Counted from the first letter of the stretch, positions 8,313 to 17,260 are shown. The stretch is DNA of 64,000 nt from Neorhizobium petrolearium (GCF_017873175.1 NZ_JAGGJW010000005.1:124001-188000), one strand, 5' to 3'. Program-made: numbers and translations. The notes: generated by a model not told the origin, from the letters alone.

Positions 8313-9749
8313 ATGCGGAAATTGCGGGAATTCTACATCGGCGGCCGCTGGGTGCCGGCCCTGTCGACGGCCGGGCATACGCTGATCGACTCCACCACCG
8401 AGCAGCCCTTTGACACTGTGGCGCTTGGCGGGCGCAACGACGTTGACGCCGCGGTCATGGCCGCGAAGCTCGCCTTTCCGGCCTGGGCGGCAAGCGAGCC
8501 GGGCGAGCGCATGGCGCTGATCCGACGGATCCGGGAGATATATTCGGAGCGCGTCGAGGATATGGCGCGCGCGATTTCGCAGGAGATGGCCGCGCCGATC
8601 GAGCTCGCACGCACGCGACAGGCACCGGCTGCACTTCGCCATATGACCAATTTCCTGGCAGTCATGGAGCATTTCGAATTCGTTCGGCAACTCGGACCCC
8701 ATGCGCCCGACGACCGTATCCTGATGGAACCGATCGGCGTCGTCGGCATGATCACACCCTGGAACTGGCCGATGAGTCAGGTGGCGTTGAAGGTCGTGCC
8801 GGCACTGCTCGCCGGTTGCACCATGGTGCTGAAGCCATCGGAACTTGCCCCGCTTTCCTCCGTCCTGCTCGCCGAGATCATTCATGAGGCGGGCGCCCCG
8901 GCCGGCGTCTTCAATCTGATCCAGGGTGATGGCCTGACGGCGGGAGCGCGGTTGGTCGAACATCCCGATGTCGCCATGATCAGCTTCACCGGCTCGACGC
9001 GTGCCGGTGCCAGCATCATGAAAGGCGCGGCCGACACTTTCAAGCGCGTGGCGCTGGAGCTCGGTGGCAAGGGTGCAAACCTCATTTTCGCCGATGCGGA
9101 GGAGGATGCGGTCGAGCGCGGTGTTCGGCAATGCTTCATCAACAGCGGGCAAAACTGTAATGCTCCGACGCGCATGCTGGTCGAGCGTTCGATCTACGAC
9201 GAAGCCGTGGAAAAAGCCCGAACAGCGGCACAGTCGATCGCGGTCGGACCCTCGTCGGCGGAAGGGACCCATATGGGTCCCGTAATCTCGGAACGCCAGT
9301 TCGACCGGGTGCAGTCGCTGATCGAGACCGGCATCCGCGAAGGCGCGCGCCTCGTCGCCGGCGGTATCGGACGGCCCGCCGGCTTCAATCGGGGCTTCTT
9401 TGTACAGCCGACCGTGTTCGCCGACGTTTCCAACGATATGATGATCGCGCGTGAAGAGATTTTCGGCCCAGTGCTCTCGATCCTTCCCTTCTCGGACGAG
9501 GAAGATGCCGTGGCCATCGCCAACGACACGCCCTACGGTCTCACGAATTACGTGCAGAGCAGCGACGGCGCCCGGCGCAACCGGCTGGCGCGGCGCCTCC
9601 AATCCGGCATGGTGGAGATGAACGGCCAGCCGCGCGGCGCCGGTTCACCTTTCGGCGGCATCCGCCACTCGGGCGGCGCGCGCGAAGGCGGCGTCTGGGG
9701 GATCGAGGAATACATGATCGTCAAATCGGTGTCTGGCTGGGCATCCTGA
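8313..9749 (+). CDS. Aldehyde dehydrogenase family protein
   Basis: NAD(P)-dependent aldehyde dehydrogenase of 478 residues. The catalytic residues are visible: Glu249 in ALELGGKG and Cys282 in NSGQNCNAP, together with the Asn region in TPWNWP near residue 149 and the C-terminal PFGGI motif. It begins 20 nt after the ATPase stop behind a strong AAGGAGAAGG site and ends the operon. It would oxidise the aldehyde arising from the GMC oxidoreductase or the dehydratase branch; substrate unknown. Confidence 0.93.
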   Translation: MRKLREFYIGGRWVPALSTAGHTLIDSTTEQPFDTVALGGRNDVDAAVMAAKLAFPAWAASEPGERMALIRRIREIYSERVEDMARAISQEMAAPIELARTRQAPAALRHMTNFLAVMEHFEFVRQLGPHAPDDRILMEPIGVVGMITPWNWPMSQVALKVVPALLAGCTMVLKPSELAPLSSVLLAEIIHEAGAPAGVFNLIQGDGLTAGARLVEHPDVAMISFTGSTRAGASIMKGAADTFKRVALELGGKGANLIFADAEEDAVERGVRQCFINSGQNCNAPTRMLVERSIYDEAVEKARTAAQSIAVGPSSAEGTHMGPVISERQFDRVQSLIETGIREGARLVAGGIGRPAGFNRGFFVQPTVFADVSNDMMIAREEIFGPVLSILPFSDEEDAVAIANDTPYGLTNYVQSSDGARRNRLARRLQSGMVEMNGQPRGAGSPFGGIRHSGGAREGGVWGIEEYMIVKSVSGWAS

Positions 9750-10175
9750 CGTCGGATCGTAGGCTTTCCGAACGGACAGAATGGATCAGTGCTGTCGGCG
9801 ATGGCACCCATGTTCGAGATCGCCGCTCTTAGGGAATAGAGATCAACGACCAGCGCGCGCACGCGTTCGTCTGGAAACCGGCCGCCGCAATGGCGGCGAA
9901 GTGGAAATTATCCCGGGCCTCGATCATGCGGCCGACATTGTGACGACCGGCGGCGCTCTTTCTTCGGAGAAGGCCTTTGTCCGGCAGAGGGGAAAGCAAG
10001 ATGAACTTTTCCGCCTGGTCAATCGGCAACCCGGTTCCCGCCATCCTGCCGACCGTCGGCGGCCGCTCAAAAAATACCAAGAGACGGCTTTGGTCGACCT
10101 TCGACGTCCAGACAAAGAAAAAGCCCGGAAATCCGAGCTTTTTGGGCTGCCTATAGACAGCTACATACGGAATTC
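9750..10175. other. 426-nt intergenic stretch, possible decayed minus-strand gene
   Basis: No intact gene is supported here. On the minus strand from about 9930 down to 9790, a protein-like reading appears if one frameshift near 9880 is allowed: MIEARDNFHFAAIAA continues in another frame as FPDERVRALVVDLYSLRAA. I do not recognise the family. The segment next to the tRNA holds the tRNA terminator (10116-10143). Confidence 0.3.
10116..10143 (-). terminator. Intrinsic terminator of tRNA-Leu
   Basis: Read on the minus strand, an AAAAAGC/GCTTTTT-flanked hairpin with a CGG/CCG core and an ATTT loop ends in a T-run, about 35 nt beyond the tRNA 3' end. The A-run on the other arm makes it symmetrical, so it could work in both directions. 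Confidence 0.75.
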
Positions 10176-10260
10176 TGGTGCCCAGAAGAGGACTCGAACC
10201 TCCACGCCTCGCGGCACAGGTACCTGAAACCTGCGCGTCTACCAATTCCGCCATCTGGGC
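10176..10260 (-). tRNA. tRNA-Leu (anticodon CAG)
   Basis: The minus strand folds as a class II tRNA of 85 nt. It has an acceptor stem GCCCAGA paired with TCTGGGC, a D arm with AATTGGTAGA, an anticodon stem CAGGT/ACCTG around loop TTCAGGT, a long variable arm, a T arm containing GGTTCGAGTCC, discriminator A and an encoded CCA (plus-strand TGG at 10176-10178). The anticodon CAG reads CUG leucine codons. Confidence 0.96.
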
Positions 10261-10271
10261 GACGGAGAGCC

Positions 10272-10299
10272 ATGTAAGGGGGTGGCTCCTGCCTGTCAA
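10272..10299 (-). promoter_or_regulatory. Sigma70-type promoter of tRNA-Leu
   Basis: On the minus strand a perfect -35 TTGACA (10299-10294) is followed after 16 nt by TTACAT (10277-10272), 11 nt upstream of the mature tRNA 5' end. Position and spacing fit a constitutive housekeeping promoter. Confidence 0.65.
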
Positions 10300-10362
10300 C
10301 TAGCTTTTTGAAGTTTCCATGTCACCCGTGGAAAAACCTTTGACGGTTGATCGCTGACGGTC

Positions 10363-10662
10363 TCAAACCTCGCCGCTCTCTTTCGCCGCGCGGTCCACAT
10401 GGCCGAGATCCCGCTCGGGGTCGATCACATCGCGCACCCGCTGCTTCAACTCCTTCGGTCCAGGAAAACCGCCGTCGCGCTTGCGTTCCCAGATGAGTTC
10501 ACCATTCAGGCGAATCTCGAAATTGCCGCCGGTGCCGGGGATGAGCGCGACTTCGCCAAGCTGGTCGGCAAAGGTCTGCAGGAGTTCCTGAGCCATCCAG
10601 CCAGCCCGAAGCAGCCAATTGCACTGCGTACAGTAGAGAATGGTAATGCGCGCCTTTTCCAT
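10363..10662 (-). CDS. SelT/SelW/SelH (Rdx) family protein
   Basis: Small thioredoxin-fold protein of 99 residues. The redox motif CTQC lies near the N-terminus (residues 11-14, followed by NW), which in selenoprotein W relatives is CxxU; here both positions are cysteine. The C-terminal half shows the FPGPKELKQRVRD segment typical of this family. The start is ATG at 10662, because GGAAAGG lies 8-9 nt before it but directly abuts the alternative GTG at 10671. Physiological role unknown, probably a thiol redox function. It is a single gene divergent from the DoxX gene. Confidence 0.85.
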   Translation of the reverse strand: MEKARITILYCTQCNWLLRAGWMAQELLQTFADQLGEVALIPGTGGNFEIRLNGELIWERKRDGGFPGPKELKQRVRDVIDPERDLGHVDRAAKESGEV

Positions 10663-10812
10663 CGGTTTCACCTTTCCGCCGATTCAAATGGACCTCACGA
10701 TAATGTCACCTTAAATAGTCATGTTTTTGAATTTACGCATCTCGACAGGAGCAGCTTCCACGTCAATTGGTGACCACGACGTATTGTTCTCTCTGCCACA
10801 AGGAGGTCTTCG

Positions 10813-11262
10813 ATGGCTCTTCAATCCACCACTCGCTCCCGCCTCATTATCCCGGCACTTGCCCCTGTCTATACCTCCACCCACGAGACCGTCGAGACGA
10901 TCCTGCGCGTGGTCGCAGGCCTGCTGCTCGTCACGCATGGTTTCGGCAAGATCACCAACCCCTTCGGTACTATCGCCATGGTCGAAGGCCTGGGGTTCTA
11001 TCCGGGCGTCTTCTGGTCACCGCTGCTGGCGGCCACCGAATTCTTCGGCGGCATTCTCGTCACCATCGGCCTTTTCACCCGTCCTGCATCATTCGCGGCC
11101 ATGATCGTGCTGCTGGTCACCGTTTATTTCCATGGCATCGTGCAGAATCAGGGTTTGATGGGGGCGGAAAAGTCCATTCTCTGGGCTGCCATCTTCCTGT
11201 TCTTCGCAATTCGCGGCGGCAACAGCCACTCAGTCGACGCTCGTCTTAGCCGCACATTCTGA
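10813..11262 (+). CDS. DoxX family membrane protein
   Basis: Inner-membrane protein of 149 residues with four predicted membrane segments, starting around residue 27 (ETILRVVAGLLLVTHGF). The HGFGKITNP element and the 'FFGGILVTIGLFTRPA' second helix are typical of DoxX/DoxD-like proteins. AAGGAGG at about 10800-10806 supports this start. Members of the family are linked to redox or sulfur metabolism in some bacteria; no specific role can be assigned here. Confidence 0.9.
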   Translation: MALQSTTRSRLIIPALAPVYTSTHETVETILRVVAGLLLVTHGFGKITNPFGTIAMVEGLGFYPGVFWSPLLAATEFFGGILVTIGLFTRPASFAAMIVLLVTVYFHGIVQNQGLMGAEKSILWAAIFLFFAIRGGNSHSVDARLSRTF

Positions 11263-11291
11263 TCTTTCGGGAAGGCTGGGCAGTCCGCTGC

Positions 11292-12161
11292 TCAGGTCTT
11301 CCCTTCGAGCGCCAACCGTACGACGGTGCCGAGATCGGCTTCGCCATGGCCGAGTGCGGCGGCCTCCTTGAAGCTCGCATGCGCGGCCTCGATGGCGGGT
11401 GTCGCAACACCCAGCCGACTGGCGAGCTCGAAGACGACGCCCATGTCCTTGAGGACGCCGGAGACGGGAAAGCCCACATTATCGGTCTCGCCGAGGATGA
11501 CGGGAAGCCGCGAGCGCATAGCCGGGCTCGCAGCCGGGCTGCCGGATAGGATTTCGATCATCTTGTCGCGCGAAAGCCCGGCCTTGCCGCCAAGCTGGAC
11601 AGCTTCCTTCATGATCTGCCAGAGCCCCATCAGCATCATGTTGTTGACGAGCTTCGCCGATGCGCCGTCTCCCAGCTTTCCGACGTGATGGATACGATTT
11701 GAGAGAACTCCGGCGACCGGCAGGAAGCGCTGGAAATTCTGCTCAGCACCGCCGACGTAAAAACCGACCGTGCCCGCGAGCAGCATTTCCGGTCCGCCGG
11801 AAATCGGCGCATCGAGAAGCGATGCCCCTTTCTCCTTTATGCTGACTTCATGGGCGCGCAGCGTCTCGGGACTGACCGTACTCGTGTCGACAATCAGTTT
11901 TCCCGTAAGCTGGATGGCAGCGAGTTCGTCGAGCACGGCATGCACGGCGGGATCGTCGAGCAGGGCAAGAACAATGATGTCGGAAGCAGCCGAGAGCGAC
12001 GGCAGGTCGCTTGCCGCGGCGATCCCGAATGCCGAGGCCTTTTCCGGCGAAAGACCGCTACGGGTCCAGCCCGTCACGAAAAAACCCTGCTTTGCAAGGC
12101 GTTCCGCCATGGCACCACCCATGCGGCCGAGTCCAACCACGCCGATACGCTCTGTTGTCAT
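11292..12161 (-). CDS. NAD(P)-dependent oxidoreductase, 3-hydroxyisobutyrate dehydrogenase family
   Basis: Beta-hydroxyacid dehydrogenase of 289 residues. The Rossmann motif GVVGLGRMGGAMAERL is at residues 7-22; the substrate-binding motif DAPISGGPEML (about residues 118-128) and the catalytic lysine region GASAKLVNN (near 166-174) follow, as in 3-hydroxyisobutyrate, tartronate-semialdehyde and GLYR-type reductases. The start at ATG 12161 has GAAGAGTGGGA upstream; nine codons of open frame before it lack a ribosome site. Single gene, ending 29 nt from the convergent DoxX gene. Exact substrate not assignable. Confidence 0.9.
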   Translation of the reverse strand: MTTERIGVVGLGRMGGAMAERLAKQGFFVTGWTRSGLSPEKASAFGIAAASDLPSLSAASDIIVLALLDDPAVHAVLDELAAIQLTGKLIVDTSTVSPETLRAHEVSIKEKGASLLDAPISGGPEMLLAGTVGFYVGGAEQNFQRFLPVAGVLSNRIHHVGKLGDGASAKLVNNMMLMGLWQIMKEAVQLGGKAGLSRDKMIEILSGSPAASPAMRSRLPVILGETDNVGFPVSGVLKDMGVVFELASRLGVATPAIEAAHASFKEAAALGHGEADLGTVVRLALEGKT

Positions 12162-12296
12162 ATGCACATTCCCACTCTTCCACATCATTCAAGTTAAGCA
12201 GAACGGGTCGCTCCCGTCTCCCCAATTTTGTATTGCGAAGCGACGACTCGACATTTCATGATAGGCTTACCGCACTGAAGGGTGCCAGGAAGCGAC

Positions 12297-12782
12297 ATGA
12301 GCGAGATGTTCGAAGGAGGTTGTTTCTGCGGCAGGATCCGCTACCGCATGAACGGGCAGCCGATGTTCATCCATTGCTGCCACTGTACGGATTGCCAGCG
12401 CCAGACCGGTGGAGCTTTCGCTATCAACGCGCTGATCGAGGCAGAGTACATCGAAATCGTCGATGGCGAGCCTGTGCCGGTCGCCATGAAGACCGACAGC
12501 GGCCATCCGCACGACATCTACCGTTGTCCCGATTGCCAGATAGCGCTCTGGAGTGACTATGGCCGGCGCAGGTGGATGCTTTTCATCCGCGTATCGACCC
12601 TCGACAGACGGACGGAATTCACACCCGATGTCCATATCTTCACCCGCTCGAAAGTGCCCTGGGTCGAACTGCCGGACGATGCCAAGGTCTTCGAGGAATA
12701 TTACAGCACCAGGGCGCTGTGGCCGCCGGAAAGCCTGGCTCGACGCGAGGCGGCCCGGATCAAGGCTGGTGCTGAACGGTGA
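12297..12782 (+). CDS. GFA family protein (Gfa/CENP-V zinc fold)
   Basis: Zinc-binding protein of 161 residues of the glutathione-dependent formaldehyde-activating enzyme fold. Cysteine clusters are GGCFCG (residues 7-12), CCHCTDCQRQTG (about 28-39) and RCPDCQ (near 80), the usual ligands of two zinc ions. Many GFA proteins have no proven formaldehyde activity, so the function stays open. AGGAAG lies just before the ATG. A second GFA gene occurs at 50612. Confidence 0.9.
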   Translation: MSEMFEGGCFCGRIRYRMNGQPMFIHCCHCTDCQRQTGGAFAINALIEAEYIEIVDGEPVPVAMKTDSGHPHDIYRCPDCQIALWSDYGRRRWMLFIRVSTLDRRTEFTPDVHIFTRSKVPWVELPDDAKVFEEYYSTRALWPPESLARREAARIKAGAER

Positions 12783-12806
12783 AGCAAAAAGCGGGGACGG
12801 CAAGAT

Positions 12807-13364
12807 ATGGCGAACGAGCGGGAAAAAATGGCGGCGGGAGACTGGTATTCCTGTCTGGATCCGGAACTCGACGCCCTGCGCAACAACGCGCGGATCGCCT
12901 GCCACGCCCACAATACGCTGCCGCCTGACCAGCGCGGCACGATAGCGCCAAACCTGCGGACTCTTTTCGGCGCGGTTCACGAAACCGTCTTTCTGGAAGC
13001 GCCGTTCCATTGCGCCTACGGGTTCAATGTCTTTCTCGATAAGGGCGTTTATCTGAATGCTGGTTGTACAGTCCTCGATACCGCACCGGTCAGGATCGGC
13101 GCCTGCACGATGCTCGGCCCTTCCGTGCAGCTCTATTGTGCTGACCACCATCGTGATCCAACCCTTCGCGCCCAGGGGCTCGAGATCGCCCGTCCGATCA
13201 CCTTGGGCTCCGATGTGTGGATCGGCGGCGGCGCAATCATCCTCGGTGGCGTGACGATCGGTGATGGCGCCATTATCGGCGCGGGCGCGGTCGTCACGCG
13301 CGACGTTGCGGCTGGCATCACCGTTGCCGGCAATCCGGCTCGTGCCATCAAGCCGCGCGGCTGA
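12807..13364 (+). CDS. Sugar O-acetyltransferase, LacA/Maa/NodL type
   Basis: Hexapeptide-repeat acetyltransferase of 185 residues that moves an acetyl group from acetyl-CoA to a sugar hydroxyl. The N-terminal maltose-acetyltransferase helix domain covers residues 1-55. The left-handed beta-helix shows imperfect hexapeptides up to GNPARAIK at the end. The catalytic His lies in YCADHHRDP (about 109-117). It lies 24 nt behind the GFA gene and may share its transcript. Whether it acts on free sugars or, like NodL, on an oligosaccharide cannot be told. Confidence 0.92.
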   Translation: MANEREKMAAGDWYSCLDPELDALRNNARIACHAHNTLPPDQRGTIAPNLRTLFGAVHETVFLEAPFHCAYGFNVFLDKGVYLNAGCTVLDTAPVRIGACTMLGPSVQLYCADHHRDPTLRAQGLEIARPITLGSDVWIGGGAIILGGVTIGDGAIIGAGAVVTRDVAAGITVAGNPARAIKPRG

Positions 13365-13491
13365 TTCCCTTTCTGGTGCACATAAAGATTGGATTCAGCA
13401 TTTCTTGGTAATTTTCCATTAGCAATTCCTCTCAGGGATTATCGACGGCATTGGGGACGCCGTCTTGGTTGTTTTGCGTACGGGTTTCCAA

Positions 13492-14556
13492 ATGCGTCGT
13501 CTGTCGGCTGTACCAGTTCTCTTCTTTGCCTGTTTCGCTCTGGCAGGTTGCGCCTCCAGTTCTGGTCCGGAGGACATCGTGGCCGGCGTTGCACCAAGGG
13601 AAACCACTGGCTCGATCACCCAGCCGGTAGCGCCCGTTCCATCCGTCAGTGTCGGCAAGACTTCGCGGATCAGTACCCCACAGGTTCGGCAAGAGCCGCA
13701 GACGGAAACGCTTGCCTGGTCCGGCTCGATGCCAGCGCCACAGGCCTTCGTGCAGGAAACGACGGTCGGCATGCCTGTCCCTTCCGAAAGGCCGGTTGCC
13801 ATGCTGGTGCCCGACAGGTCGGTGGTCGAAGCTCCGCTACAGCGGCGCATGCAGATCTATAGCCGTCGCTTTCGCGACGCCAAGCCGATCAATTTTGGCC
13901 GTGTCTCGCCGAAGGACTATGCAGTCCACGGCGTCGATGTCTCTCGCTGGCAGGGTGAGATCGACTGGGGGAAACTCAGGACTCAGGGCGCCAATTTCGC
14001 CTATATCAAAGCGACCGACGGGGGCGACCATCTCGACCCGATGTTCAAGACCAATTGGCGGCGAGCCAAAGAGGCCGGTCTGAAGCGCGGCGCCTACCAC
14101 TTCTTCTACTGGTGCCGTACCGCCGGCGAACAGGCTGACTGGTTCATCCGCAACGTCCCTCGGGATCCCGATGCGCTGCCGCCGGTCATAGACGTGGAAT
14201 GGAACCACGAATCCAGCTGCAGGCAGCGCCTGTCGCCCAAGCGGGTGGTGGAAAAGATGCAGGTCTTCATGGACAAGCTCGAACGGTATTACGGCCAGCG
14301 CCCGATCATCTACACCGCGCCGGACTTCTACAAGGACAACCTGAGGGGAAAATTCCTCGATTATCCTTTCTGGTTGCGTGCTGTCGCGCAGCACCCCTCG
14401 AAGGTCTATCCGGGCCGCAAATGGCTCTTCTGGCAATATTCCGGCTCCGGCCTGTCGCATGGCGTCGACGGCAAGATCGACCTCAACGTCTTCCACGGCA
14501 GCGTGGAACAATGGCACAATTGGATCTCGCCGCGGACGACCCTGGCGCGAAACTAG
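13492..14556 (+). CDS. Glycoside hydrolase family 25 lipoprotein (lysozyme-like)
   Basis: Predicted outer-envelope lipoprotein of 354 residues. A lipobox LAGC ends the signal peptide at Cys20; residues 21-140 are a low-complexity Pro/Ser/Thr-rich linker; the GH25 barrel runs from about 143 to 350. Catalytic acidic residues are visible as Asp149 in GVDVSRWQG and the DVE pair Asp234/Glu236 in VIDVEWN, and the family motif AYHFFYW lies at 201-207. It should cleave N-acetylmuramyl linkages in peptidoglycan. The start ATG at 13492 gives a clean signal peptide; the nine open codons before it are ignored. Confidence 0.9.
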   Translation: MRRLSAVPVLFFACFALAGCASSSGPEDIVAGVAPRETTGSITQPVAPVPSVSVGKTSRISTPQVRQEPQTETLAWSGSMPAPQAFVQETTVGMPVPSERPVAMLVPDRSVVEAPLQRRMQIYSRRFRDAKPINFGRVSPKDYAVHGVDVSRWQGEIDWGKLRTQGANFAYIKATDGGDHLDPMFKTNWRRAKEAGLKRGAYHFFYWCRTAGEQADWFIRNVPRDPDALPPVIDVEWNHESSCRQRLSPKRVVEKMQVFMDKLERYYGQRPIIYTAPDFYKDNLRGKFLDYPFWLRAVAQHPSKVYPGRKWLFWQYSGSGLSHGVDGKIDLNVFHGSVEQWHNWISPRTTLARN

Positions 14557-14562
14557 CCAGGC

Positions 14563-14592
14563 AAGCGGGACCTGCCGAAAACGGCCCCGCTT
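14563..14592. terminator. Hairpin between convergent genes
   Basis: AAGCGGG at 14563-14569 pairs with CCCGCTT at 14586-14592, in the 52-nt gap between the convergent GH25 and methyltransferase genes. No T-run is present, so it is a candidate bidirectional terminator only. Confidence 0.4.
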
Positions 14593-14608
14593 GATCCCTC
14601 GGGCTACA

Positions 14609-15685
14609 TCAAAGCCGCGCTTCGAGGATGAGGTTGAACGGTGTCGCCATGGCCCGCCGGAAGTGCGTAAAGCCGGCCTTGTAGAATACCTCCCTCAGCC
14701 GCGCCTCACCGGCCTGCGCGCCCAGCACAATGTGGCCGCCATCCGAGATAGCATGCGCGCAGCAGATCGTCGTCGACGCCGCGTAATATAAGCGGGCGAC
14801 CGGCGAGATATTGTCCTCCACGCGGTCATTGGCGAAGGGTTCCACCAACATGACGGTACCGCCCGGAGCAAGCGTGCGCGCGGCGTGCTTTGCCGCGGCG
14901 AGCGGATCGCCCATGTCGTGCAGGCAATCGAAAAAGCAGATCAGATCGTATCCCTTGCCGGAATAGTTCTCCGCACGCGCCTTTTCGAATGTGACCCGGT
15001 CTGCAACGCCGGCGTCCAAAGCGATCTTTCGAGCCTCGGCGACCGACTCCGGATGCGTATCGAAGCCGTGGAAGTGCGATGCCGGGAAGGCTTCCGCCAT
15101 CAGCACCGTGGAATTGCCGTAGCCACAACCTATATCCGCCACCAGGGCCCCGCTCTTCAACTTGTCGATTACACCATCGAGCGACGGCAACCATTCGGGG
15201 ACGAGGCTCGCCTTGTAGGCGTTGCGGTAAAATGACGCCACGCCGCAATAGAGACGACCGTCGTGGTCGCCCCAGGGGATGCCTGAGCCTGTGCGGAATG
15301 CTTCAAGCGCCTTGTCTTCGTCCGCCCACATCGAGGCCGGCACCGCCCAGGCGCCGGCGATGAAGACCGGGCTCTCGTCGTTTGCGAGCACCAGCGCCTG
15401 TTCCGGCGTCAGTTCGAAGCTGTCGCTGATCGCGTGATAGGCAATATAGCCCCCGGCGACCTGGGAATTCAGCCACTCGCGCAGGTAACGCTCGGCGCAA
15501 CCGGTACGGGCCGCCAGCTCGCGCGAATTCAGCGGTCCGGCGCCTGCCATGGCCTTGTAGAGGCCCAGGCGGTGGCCGATGCTGATCATGACGCCACCAT
15601 AGCCGGCTGACAGATCGCCGATGGCGCGCGAGACGATCGCGTCCAGCTTGGCCGGATCGACGGAATTGGTTGTAAGATAATCCAT
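14609..15685 (-). CDS. Class I SAM-dependent methyltransferase
   Basis: Protein of 358 residues with an N-terminal winged-helix domain (about residues 20-100; LNSRELAARTGCAERYLREWL is a helix-turn-helix of the O-methyltransferase dimerisation type) and a C-terminal Rossmann methyltransferase domain. Motif I is VADIGCGYGNST near residue 182, followed by FHGFDTHPESV. Such two-domain proteins methylate small molecules in some pathways, but no substrate can be named. The start at 15685 is preceded by AGGAGA; the frame is open upstream to 15934 only because it mirrors the divergent regulator gene. Confidence 0.88.
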   Translation of the reverse strand: MDYLTTNSVDPAKLDAIVSRAIGDLSAGYGGVMISIGHRLGLYKAMAGAGPLNSRELAARTGCAERYLREWLNSQVAGGYIAYHAISDSFELTPEQALVLANDESPVFIAGAWAVPASMWADEDKALEAFRTGSGIPWGDHDGRLYCGVASFYRNAYKASLVPEWLPSLDGVIDKLKSGALVADIGCGYGNSTVLMAEAFPASHFHGFDTHPESVAEARKIALDAGVADRVTFEKARAENYSGKGYDLICFFDCLHDMGDPLAAAKHAARTLAPGGTVMLVEPFANDRVEDNISPVARLYYAASTTICCAHAISDGGHIVLGAQAGEARLREVFYKAGFTHFRRAMATPFNLILEARL

Positions 15686-15830
15686 GTTGCTATCTCCTGT
15701 TCGTTCGGTTGTGATGATGATCGGAAGATTGCAGATGAAATCCGGGGTTGGCAGAGCGGGAAAGTCCAAGATCGGGCCGTTTGCGCCACATCGCGGCTGG
15801 GTATAGGCAATAAATGTCGGAGGGAGGGAT

Positions 15831-16871
15831 ATGCCGAATGAGGCAGATCGGACGCGCTTGAAGCCGCGACATGTAAGCCTTGTGGCCATTCCCGATGCCG
15901 TAGTCTCGACACTGAGCGGCGTCTTTGATGTCATGAACGCATTCTCGGTCCTGCCGCCAGGACTTACAGAAGCACAACCGTTTGAAGTGCAGATCGTCGG
16001 GTTGGAAGCGGGCCCATTGATACTGGCAAGTCAGGTGCCGATCACCGTGCAGCGGAGCATCGACGATCTCGATGCCACCGATATCATCATCGTTCCGTCG
16101 ATCCTGCTTGGTCCCGGTGGTTGGCGGAAAGGTCGATATCCGCAGCTGGTCGAATGGGTTCGCAGAATGCATGACCGCGGCGCTCTTCTCTGTTCGGCCT
16201 GTTCCGGCATATTTCTGCTTGCCGAGACAGGGCTCTTCGATGGTGCAGAGGCGACCGTTCATTTCGGTTATGCCAGCGCCTTTTCAGCCGCCTTTCCGCA
16301 TGTGTCAATCCATCCGGAGCGCGTGCTCGTCGTTTCCGGACGGAGAGAGGAACTGATCAGCTCGGGCGCCTCCATGACCTGGCACGACCTCGTGCTCTAC
16401 CTCATCAGCCGCCATATGGGAGCTGCGGCAGCGCAGACCATAGCGCGTTTTTTTGCGCTTCAATGGCATCAGGACGGGCTCGCGCCCTACATCGTTTTCG
16501 AAGGGCGCAATGACCACGGGGACACTGCGATCCAGGTGGCACAGGATTGGGTCGCGACCCGCTTCTCCGTAGCCAATCCGCTTGAAGAGATGACGCGGCG
16601 GGCCGGTCTCACCGAACGCACCTTCAAACGGCGCTTCACGCGCGCCACCGGTGTCAGCCCGATGGCCTATGTGCAGCGCCTCAGGATTGAGGATGCCAAG
16701 CGTCGCCTGGAGACCACCGACATATCGGTCGATGAGATAAGCTGGCAAGTCGGCTATGAGGAGCCCGCTTTCTTTCGCCGATTGTTCAAGCGCATCACGG
16801 GCCTGGCACCCGGTGTCTATCGCCGTCGGTTCCGTATTCCGGACTACGCACGATCGACGTCGAAGGAATGA
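15831..16871 (+). CDS. GlxA-type transcriptional regulator (DJ-1/PfpI plus AraC)
   Basis: Regulator of 346 residues. Residues 12-190 form a DJ-1/PfpI-like sensor with the nucleophile-elbow region LLCSACSGIFLLAETG near 120-135. Residues 225-335 hold two AraC helix-turn-helix motifs, LEEMTRRAGLTERTFKRRF and the recognition-helix part ISWQVGYEEPAFFRRLFKR. Divergent from the methyltransferase gene with a 145-nt shared upstream region, so it may control that gene. Confidence 0.92.
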   Translation: MPNEADRTRLKPRHVSLVAIPDAVVSTLSGVFDVMNAFSVLPPGLTEAQPFEVQIVGLEAGPLILASQVPITVQRSIDDLDATDIIIVPSILLGPGGWRKGRYPQLVEWVRRMHDRGALLCSACSGIFLLAETGLFDGAEATVHFGYASAFSAAFPHVSIHPERVLVVSGRREELISSGASMTWHDLVLYLISRHMGAAAAQTIARFFALQWHQDGLAPYIVFEGRNDHGDTAIQVAQDWVATRFSVANPLEEMTRRAGLTERTFKRRFTRATGVSPMAYVQRLRIEDAKRRLETTDISVDEISWQVGYEEPAFFRRLFKRITGLAPGVYRRRFRIPDYARSTSKE

Positions 16872-16957
16872 TCGTTCACTCGCCGCTCCCGGAAAAGTGA
16901 TTTTCTTGGAACAAATCCTGCTCGCCGGCATTGTCTCCTGCGTAGGAGGAAGCAATC

Positions 16958-17260
16958 ATGACTTTTGATCCCAATGACAGACAGCCCGATTACCGTTCCG
17001 AGCCGGCCCGAGGCCGGAGTTCCTCGTGGATGGCTTGGGTCGCCGTGATCGCCGTCATCCTTGTCGGCGCCTTTGTATGGTCCCAGATGGGCGGCTCGCC
17101 CACCGACACACAGACTACGTCTTCGACAACACCGCCGGCAGCAACGGATCAGTCGCCGGCTCCGGCACCTGTTATGCCGGGTGCCCCGCCGGCGGACAAT
17201 GCAACTCCGGCGACTCCGCCAGCAGGTGGTGGTGCGGGTGGCACGGGCACCCAGCCGTAA
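16958..17260 (+). CDS. Small membrane-anchored protein with Pro/Thr/Gly-rich tail
   Basis: Hypothetical protein of 100 residues. A charged N-terminus (residues 1-22) precedes a single membrane helix (about 24-43, WMAWVAVIAVILVGAFVW) and a periplasmic-side tail made almost only of Pro, Ala, Thr and Gly. GTAGGAGG ahead of the ATG is a strong ribosome site. No domain recognised; orientation and length suggest an N-in single-pass anchor. Confidence 0.75.
   Translation: MTFDPNDRQPDYRSEPARGRSSSWMAWVAVIAVILVGAFVWSQMGGSPTDTQTTSSTTPPAATDQSPAPAPVMPGAPPADNATPATPPAGGGAGGTGTQP

Noticed and set aside
9829..10299. A 156-residue minus-strand reading frame over the tRNA
   Set aside because: It is the familiar artefact of translating through tRNA-Leu (MAELVDAQVSG-type peptide); the tRNA fold explains the sequence.
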